DNA of 11,101 nt from Candidatus Bipolaricaulota bacterium (lineage in GTDB: Bacteria; Bipolaricaulota; Bipolaricaulia; UBA7950; UBA9294), in the NCBI GenBank assembly GCA_020350845.1, contig CP070725.1, positions 576,869 to 587,969 of the forward strand. The letters are read 5' to 3'. Below the pieces are notes generated by a model. It saw nothing but the letters and a program-made list of their open reading frames with translations. It searched no databases and was not told the DNA's origin. The position numbers and the translations under genes are program-made. Below, piece by piece: positions 7,150 through 11,101 of the stretch (its first letter is position 1; each line of letters opens with the position of its first letter).

Positions 7150-7785
7150 CTAGAGCTTCTTGATCAACCACTTCACCATGTCGCCGTACATCTTGAGGCG
7201 ATCCTTCACCCCTGCCGCAAAGCCGCGCTTCTCCTCCTTGAGGACGTGGGTCACGCCTTCGAGCTTGACCTTCTCCTTCTCCCAGCCCTCTTTGGCGGCC
7301 AGCCGCGACAGCGCGATCTCGATGCCGTAGTCCATCTCCTCGATGTTCTCTTTGGTCCGCTGCCACAGGCTGCGACTGAGGATGCGCTGTCCCGAGGCGA
7401 ACGGATTGATCTTCTGTGCGAGATCGGTGTTCTTCCGCCCGTTGGCGAAGACGCCGACGACCATGTCGAGCTTCCCCTCTTGGTAAGCGTCGATCATCCG
7501 CTGGATGTGGTCGACGCGCAGCCCGACGAGGTCTGCGTCGAGGAAGCAAAGCACGTCGTGGCTCGCGGCACGCACCCCCTCGTCGAGCGCGGCCGCCTTG
7601 CCACGGTTCTCGTCGAGGCGTACGACACGGACCGGATAGGTGCTCGCGACAGCGGCGGTTCCGTCGTCCGAGCCGTCGTCGACGACGATGATCTCGGTGA
7701 CGGCATGGCATGCGAGCAACGGCTCGAGAACGGCCGCGATGCGACTCGCTTCGTTATAGGCAGGCACCACCACGGAAACATTCAT
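7150..7785 (-). CDS. Family 2 glycosyltransferase, acceptor unknown
   Basis: This 211-residue protein has a GT-A fold typical of family GT2. The N-terminal nucleotide-binding strand is MNVSVVVPAYNEASRI, then EIIVVDDGSDDGT (31-43), and the metal-binding DxD is FLDADLVGL with D83 and D85. Later come SGQRILSRSLW (131-141) and EEMDYGIEIAL (149-159), the latter in the place where the catalytic base of GT2 enzymes usually sits. There are no membrane segments, so it is cytosolic or peripheral; the Lys-rich end (KMYGDMVKWLIKKL) may be an amphipathic membrane-binding helix. It should move a sugar from a nucleotide-sugar donor, but donor and acceptor are not evident. A strong promoter lies just upstream, and the ATG has only a weak ribosome binding site. 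It is the first gene of the unit leading to the antiporter, rho and murA, which hints at an envelope role (inference). Family firm, function open. Confidence 0.9.
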   Translation of the reverse strand: MNVSVVVPAYNEASRIAAVLEPLLACHAVTEIIVVDDGSDDGTAAVASTYPVRVVRLDENRGKAAALDEGVRAASHDVLCFLDADLVGLRVDHIQRMIDAYQEGKLDMVVGVFANGRKNTDLAQKINPFASGQRILSRSLWQRTKENIEEMDYGIEIALSRLAAKEGWEKEKVKLEGVTHVLKEEKRGFAAGVKDRLKMYGDMVKWLIKKL

Positions 7786-7815
7786 TGGTCCAGCATCGGG
7801 GACGGAAAGACATGT

Positions 7816-7830
7816 GAATCGCGTCGATTC
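7816..7830. repeat. Perfect 6-bp inverted repeat at the predicted transcript start
   Basis: GAATCG-CGT-CGATTC is a perfect inverted repeat with a 3-nt centre. It begins a few bases downstream of the predicted start site (about 7832) of the promoter at 7839-7867. It could be a repressor operator or a hairpin at the 5' end of the mRNA. As a terminator for the helicase gene it is poor, because only a short TCTTT lies after it on the minus strand. Confidence 0.4.
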
Positions 7831-7838
7831 GTCGTGGG

Positions 7839-7867
7839 ATTCTAGCCTTCAGCAGAGAAGAAGTCAA
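7839..7867 (-). promoter_or_regulatory. Sigma-70-type promoter for the glycosyltransferase unit
   Basis: On the minus strand, TTGACT (7867-7862) and TAGAAT (7844-7839) are separated by exactly 17 nt. Each hexamer differs from consensus at one position. The -35 box contains the stop codon of the helicase gene (7866-7864). The start site should be near 7832, giving a leader of about 46 nt before the ATG at 7785. Such a match is unlikely by chance in DNA this G+C-rich, and it lies in one of only two real gaps on this strand. Confidence 0.72.
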
Positions 7868-10425
7868 CAGTCTGGCGAGGCCTCAGGTCGGTCCGACGGC
7901 TCACCGGCCGCCGGTGCCGAGAACCACGCCAGCAGCTCCGTCAGGAGGTCGTTCTCGGAAGCCGCCGCCTCGGGGCGGATCGGCAGCGACGCGGCGAGCG
8001 TCGCTCCGTACGGGCGACGAAGCAGGCGATCGTCGGTGATGATGACCGCACCTCGGTCGTCGATCGTGCGCAGCAGGCGCCCCACGCCTTGGCGAAGCTT
8101 CAGGGCGGCGCGCGGCAGTGCGAGGTCGGCGAACGGATCGAGCCCCTGGTCGCGAAGCCGTTCCGCGAGAGCGGAGTAGATCGGGTCTGTCGGCACGGGG
8201 AAGGGCAGCCGCGCGATCACGAGGAGCTCGAGCTCCTCTCCGGGGAGATCCACGCCCTCCCAGAAGGTGTCCGTCCCCAAGAGTGCGGTCCCGTGTTGCG
8301 CGCTACGCAGCCTGTCCACCAACTGCGAGCGGCCCTCCCTCGGGCGCTGCGCGAGAATCGGCGCGGATCGCGGGAGCTTCGCACTGACGGCGCGCAGCAT
8401 CTGATACGAGGTGAAGAGCACAAGCATCTTCCGGTCGAGCTCGCGCAAGAGGCGTTCGATCAGCGCGGCCAACGCATCCGCGTGGAGATCGAGGTCTCCC
8501 TCGACGGGGGGAAGAGAACGGGGCACGTAGATGCGCATGCGATCTCGATAGGAGAAGGCGGGCGGGGCGTCGAACCAAGACAGCCCGCCGGGGGCGTCTC
8601 CGAGACCGAGCGCGTCCCGGAGAAAGGATCGATCCTCGCGAGGTGTCAGTGTCGCCGAGGTGAGGATCAGCGAGCTCAGCCCGTCGTAGACCTGGGCCGC
8701 CAGTCGCTCGCCGACGTGAAGTGGCGACAGGTGGAGGACAAGACCCTCCGGCCTGCGTTCCGACCAGCGGACGGAATCCTCGGGCGGGGGCGACAGCGTG
8801 TGCTGTTGGAGATCGAGGTAGCTGCGGATCTCGAGGGCGAGGATTTCCTTCTCGGCGCGCAGCTCCTCGTCGGCGATCTCCGGAAGTCGCTTGAATCGAT
8901 CCTGAAGCTCGATCACGTCTTCACGGTGGCGACGGTCGGCGGGATCGAGGCCGGGGAGGTCGTCGACGCGGGCCCGCGCGTCCGCGGGGAGGATCTCGTC
9001 AAGCCTTGCGAACAGACGCCTTCCCGTCCGACGCACGTCGCGCACGCTCTCGTCAATCTCCTTCCGCGACGATGGATCCATCGAGGACGCTGCTCTCCGC
9101 AGCCAGCTCCCGCGCCCTCCCCGTGCGCTGCCGATCCGCGCGACCAGACCGTCCACCACGGGCCGACTCAGCGAGCGGGAGAATGCGTCGCGTGCCGCTT
9201 CCTCGAGGGCGTGGGCCTCGTCCACGATGAGCACATCCACCGATCCGAGGATGCGGTGATTCACCTGAGCATCCGCGAGGAGCAGGGCGTGGTTGACGAT
9301 GACCAGCTGGGCGCGCTGGGCGCGCCTCCGCGCGCGAACGGAGAAGCAATCCCCGACATGGGGGCAGACGCTCATCAGGCAATGCCTTCCGTCGTCGCGA
9401 AGCCGCGGCCAGAGGCGGTCACGGGCGGGCCCTGCGAGGAGCGCCGCGTTCTCCTCGACATCTCCGGTCGACGACTCCACGAGCCACGTCGCGACCGGTG
9501 CGAGCTCGTGGGCGAGTTCCCGGTCGAGAGCTCCTGTGAACTCGACGACCGCCCGCTCCCACTGGCGCAGGCACAGGTAGTTGTCGCGGCCCTTGAGGAG
9601 TGCGCTTCTCACCCTCGGCGCGAGCCGGCGCGCGAGAAAGGGGAGATCCTCGCGGTACAGCTGCTCTTGGAGCTGCCGCGTGCGGGTGGAGACGATCGCG
9701 CGAACCTCGGGCCGCGCGCGGAGGTGGAGGAGGAGTGGGACGAGGTAGGCGAATGTCTTCCCCGTCCCCGGTCCCGCCTCGACGGCGAGCGACCGCTTCG
9801 ACGCGATGCAGGTCTCGATCCACTGCGCCATCGCCAGCTGCCCGTCACGGGGCTCGAATCCGGGGAGATCTTTCGCCAGTGGACCGTCGATGCCGAGCGC
9901 GTCGTCGAGAGACGGTGCGTCCCTCTCGGGCGCGGCGGGAGCAGCCGCCGGCTGCGGGAGGGGAGCGTAGGTCGTGATCGTTGTATCGGCGTCCGCCAAG
10001 GGTTTGAGGAGTCCAGCGGCAGGCTGCGGGAGAAGCCGCTGCAGCAACCCTCGATGCTCGGGGGCGAGCTGTGCCGCGCGCGAAAGCAGACGCGCCAACA
10101 CCTCGAGAAGGAGCGCGTGTGCCGACCCTGCAGGCGGGGTCGCCAGGCTTGCGGCGACGGTGTCGAGGTCATGATGGCCGAGGGTGGGGAGCAGCGAGCG
10201 CGCGAGGAGGCGGACATCGACCCATCGTGCCTCGTCCGTCACTCCAGGCGTCGCCGGCCCTCCGTCGGATCCGTCACTGCGGCCGTAGGTGATGAGCGGG
10301 ACGAGCGCATCCACGATGGGGGTGGAGGCGGAGAAGGTCCCACCGACGGCGCGCCGCGTCACGCGCTCCGCGTGCACGTCACACGTGGCGAGTCCGACGG
10401 CGTCCCACGGAAACGCGACGCCCAT
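7864..10425 (-). CDS. dinG: DinG-type Fe-S superfamily 2 DNA helicase
   Basis: This 853-residue XPD/DinG-group helicase (5'-3', ATP-dependent) is expected to unwind forks, D-loops, R-loops or G-quadruplexes in repair. Visible motifs: DGQ at 194-196, Walker A GPGTGKT (218-224), Ia STRTRQLQEQL (246-256), DEAH (403-406 region, VDEAHALEEA), motif III TSATL (589-593), V GTDTFWEGVDLPG (717-729), and VI QGVGRLLR (779-786). Four cysteines (C285, C349, C354, C360) are placed like the [4Fe-4S] ligands of DinG. Residues 1-190 lack the usual helicase motifs; 67-115 (WVDVRLLARSLLPTLGHHDLDTVAASL) resembles the C-terminal part of the DnaQ-like exonuclease domain of Gram-positive DinG, but the DxE and the HxAxxD residues are not found. 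The ATG directly abuts the CBS gene stop (TAGATG), with no Shine-Dalgarno motif. The stop overlaps the next promoter. Confidence 0.93.
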   Translation of the reverse strand: MGVAFPWDAVGLATCDVHAERVTRRAVGGTFSASTPIVDALVPLITYGRSDGSDGGPATPGVTDEARWVDVRLLARSLLPTLGHHDLDTVAASLATPPAGSAHALLLEVLARLLSRAAQLAPEHRGLLQRLLPQPAAGLLKPLADADTTITTYAPLPQPAAAPAAPERDAPSLDDALGIDGPLAKDLPGFEPRDGQLAMAQWIETCIASKRSLAVEAGPGTGKTFAYLVPLLLHLRARPEVRAIVSTRTRQLQEQLYREDLPFLARRLAPRVRSALLKGRDNYLCLRQWERAVVEFTGALDRELAHELAPVATWLVESSTGDVEENAALLAGPARDRLWPRLRDDGRHCLMSVCPHVGDCFSVRARRRAQRAQLVIVNHALLLADAQVNHRILGSVDVLIVDEAHALEEAARDAFSRSLSRPVVDGLVARIGSARGGRGSWLRRAASSMDPSSRKEIDESVRDVRRTGRRLFARLDEILPADARARVDDLPGLDPADRRHREDVIELQDRFKRLPEIADEELRAEKEILALEIRSYLDLQQHTLSPPPEDSVRWSERRPEGLVLHLSPLHVGERLAAQVYDGLSSLILTSATLTPREDRSFLRDALGLGDAPGGLSWFDAPPAFSYRDRMRIYVPRSLPPVEGDLDLHADALAALIERLLRELDRKMLVLFTSYQMLRAVSAKLPRSAPILAQRPREGRSQLVDRLRSAQHGTALLGTDTFWEGVDLPGEELELLVIARLPFPVPTDPIYSALAERLRDQGLDPFADLALPRAALKLRQGVGRLLRTIDDRGAVIITDDRLLRRPYGATLAASLPIRPEAAASENDLLTELLAWFSAPAAGEPSDRPEASPDC

Positions 10426-10860
10426 CTAGACGAAGTGCTTGAGAAGGTCGATGCGCTTCACCCGTCCGATGAGATGCATCTCGCCATCGACGACGGGCAG
10501 GTTCTTCACGCCTTGCCGCAGGATGAGGTCCGCGGCCTGAAGGACATCGTCCTCGTGAGACACGTGCAAGGGATCGGGGCGCATGTACCTACTGATCGGC
10601 TCGTCTGCGATGTCTGCAAGCTTCCGTGCGAGCTGATCCATGTCGGGGATGAACGAGGCGCTGTGAAGCATCTCGAAGTAGCCGGGAAGTGCCGCGCGGA
10701 TGAGATCCTTCTCGGAGATGATGCCCACAAGCTTCCCTTCGTCGTCCACGATCGGGACGTTGGGCATGCGCGAGTTGTCGAGGACAAAGATCAGCTCGCG
10801 GATCGGGATGTCCGACTCCACAGACGTCAGATCCTTGGTCATGATCTCGTGGACCTTCAT
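10426..10860 (-). CDS. Two-CBS-domain protein
   Basis: This 144-residue protein consists of a tandem CBS (Bateman) pair and little else. CBS1 (about 1-58) begins MKVHEIMTKDLTSVESDIPI and contains NVPIVDDEGKLVGIISEKDLI. A linker (59-85) follows, then CBS2 (about 88-144) with ISRYMRPDPLHVSHEDDV and NLPVVDGEMHLIGRVKRIDLL. Such pairs bind adenine nucleotides (AMP, ATP, SAM or similar) and regulate a partner. No catalytic or DNA-binding domain is attached, so the target is unknown. The ATG at 10860 has a strong GGGAGGGG immediately upstream; the frame stays open to 11031, but that extension overlaps the kinase gene and looks like unrelated shadow sequence. It lies 10 nt after the kinase gene and its stop codon touches the helicase start, so the three are probably one operon and a link with the helicase or kinase is possible (inference). 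Confidence 0.92.
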   Translation of the reverse strand: MKVHEIMTKDLTSVESDIPIRELIFVLDNSRMPNVPIVDDEGKLVGIISEKDLIRAALPGYFEMLHSASFIPDMDQLARKLADIADEPISRYMRPDPLHVSHEDDVLQAADLILRQGVKNLPVVDGEMHLIGRVKRIDLLKHFV

Positions 10861-10862
10861 CG

Positions 10863-10870
10863 CCCCTCCC
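10863..10870 (-). promoter_or_regulatory. Ribosome binding site fixing the CBS gene start
   Basis: GGGAGGGG on the minus strand ends 2 nt before the ATG at 10860, directly after the kinase stop codon. It supports the 144-residue protein over any upstream extension. Confidence 0.55.
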
Positions 10871-11101
10871 TCACAGTTCTCGGACGGTGATGTTCTCCAT
10901 CTCGGCACGGATGTTATCGATCTGTTGGCAGATCTTCTCGTCGCTCTCGGCGCTGAGGATTCCCGCTGCCATGCCGAACCGCAGCGCCTCCTGCACCGGA
11001 GCATCTGAGAGGAGCTGGAACAGGACGCCACCGACGAGTGCGTCGTCTGCCCCCACCAGGTTGCGGAACAGCGTCGTCGGAACCCGAGCCTGGATCTCCC
11101 A
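10871..11101 (-). CDS. PfkB-family carbohydrate/nucleoside kinase, C-terminal part (5' end outside window)
   Basis: About 76 C-terminal residues are visible; the frame is open to the window edge, reading WEIQARVPTTLFRNLVGADD from there. NLVGADDALVGGVLFQLL corresponds to the second PfkB signature, where the last Asp of G-A-[GD]-D is the catalytic base. The form with D instead of the common G is allowed in that pattern; one position (L after N) does not fit. EALRFGMAAGILSAES resembles the end of ribokinase/PsuK-type kinases, which phosphorylate sugars or nucleosides with ATP in the cytosol. The substrate cannot be told from this piece. A GTG at 11056 lies inside the domain and is not the true start. 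The stop overlaps the region just before the ribosome binding site of the CBS gene, so co-transcription is likely. Confidence 0.8.
   Translation of the reverse strand, partial: WEIQARVPTTLFRNLVGADDALVGGVLFQLLSDAPVQEALRFGMAAGILSAESDEKICQQIDNIRAEMENITVREL

Noticed and set aside
7786..7863. Intrinsic terminator for the helicase gene
   Set aside because: The only stem (GAATCG/CGATTC) is short, lies downstream of a strong promoter, and has no proper T-run after it.
8089..10890. Very long open frame (933 codons) on the plus strand opposite the helicase and CBS genes
   Set aside because: The protein is low-complexity Arg/Glu/Gly/Val-rich, matches no family, and is exactly antisense to a gene with all helicase motifs. 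Long antisense frames are expected at this G+C.
10861..11031. N-terminal extension of the CBS protein (57 extra residues)
   Set aside because: The extension is Ser/Arg-rich, overlaps the conserved PfkB coding sequence in another frame, and a strong ribosome binding site sits at the internal ATG.
1..11101. Mobile elements, CRISPR arrays, tRNA/rRNA genes, riboswitches
   Set aside because: I looked for transposase-like frames, spaced direct repeats, cloverleaf-like segments and structured leaders. The gaps are too short and none was seen.

Overview
The window is about 11.1 kb of G+C-rich bacterial chromosome (roughly two-thirds G+C by eye) and is almost entirely coding. It holds eight complete genes and two partial genes at the edges. 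All products belong to recognisable conserved families. I see no mobile element, CRISPR array, tRNA, rRNA or sign of recent transfer. The gene content (a delta'-RicT pair, HflX, MurA, a compact Rho, an Fe-S DinG-type helicase, a YrbG-type antiporter) is that of a free-living bacterium. The holB-ricT pairing and the closeness of rho and murA recall Firmicutes neighbourhoods, but G+C is high and Rho has no long N-terminal insertion. I would not assign a phylum from this alone; a high-G+C Firmicutes-like or deep-branching candidate lineage is a guess.

Layout. Plus strand, 2-1286: the 3' end of a clamp-loader delta' subunit gene (holB), overlapped by ricT (PSP1 domain, six clustered cysteines). 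Minus strand, read from 7.8 kb down to 1.3 kb: a family 2 glycosyltransferase, a Na+/Ca2+ antiporter, rho, a membrane-anchored LysM-LysM-M23 protein, murA and hflX. The last four are packed with overlaps or gaps of at most 5 nt; hflX and ricT converge with overlapping stop codons. Minus strand, 11.1 kb down to 7.9 kb: the 3' end of a PfkB-family kinase, a two-CBS-domain protein and a DinG-type helicase, also tightly packed. The longest gene-free stretches are 7045-7149 (105 nt) and 7786-7863 (78 nt).

Regulation. The clearest non-coding signal is a near-consensus sigma-70-type promoter on the minus strand (TTGACT, 17-nt spacer, TAGAAT; 7839-7867). It overlaps the stop codon of the helicase gene and points at the glycosyltransferase. 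A perfect 6-bp inverted repeat (7816-7830) lies at the expected start of the transcript. This divides the minus strand into two units: pfkB-CBS-dinG, and glycosyltransferase-antiporter-rho-M23-murA-hflX.

Joint function. The second unit mixes envelope work (glycosyltransferase, antiporter, LysM/M23 protein, MurA) with information-processing factors (Rho, HflX). The first unit couples a nucleotide-sensing-type CBS protein directly to a DNA helicase whose N-terminal exonuclease-like domain appears degenerate. I found no convincing undescribed system. The items most worth a second look are the promoter with its inverted repeat, the degenerate exonuclease domain of the helicase, and the coupled rho-M23-murA-hflX arrangement.
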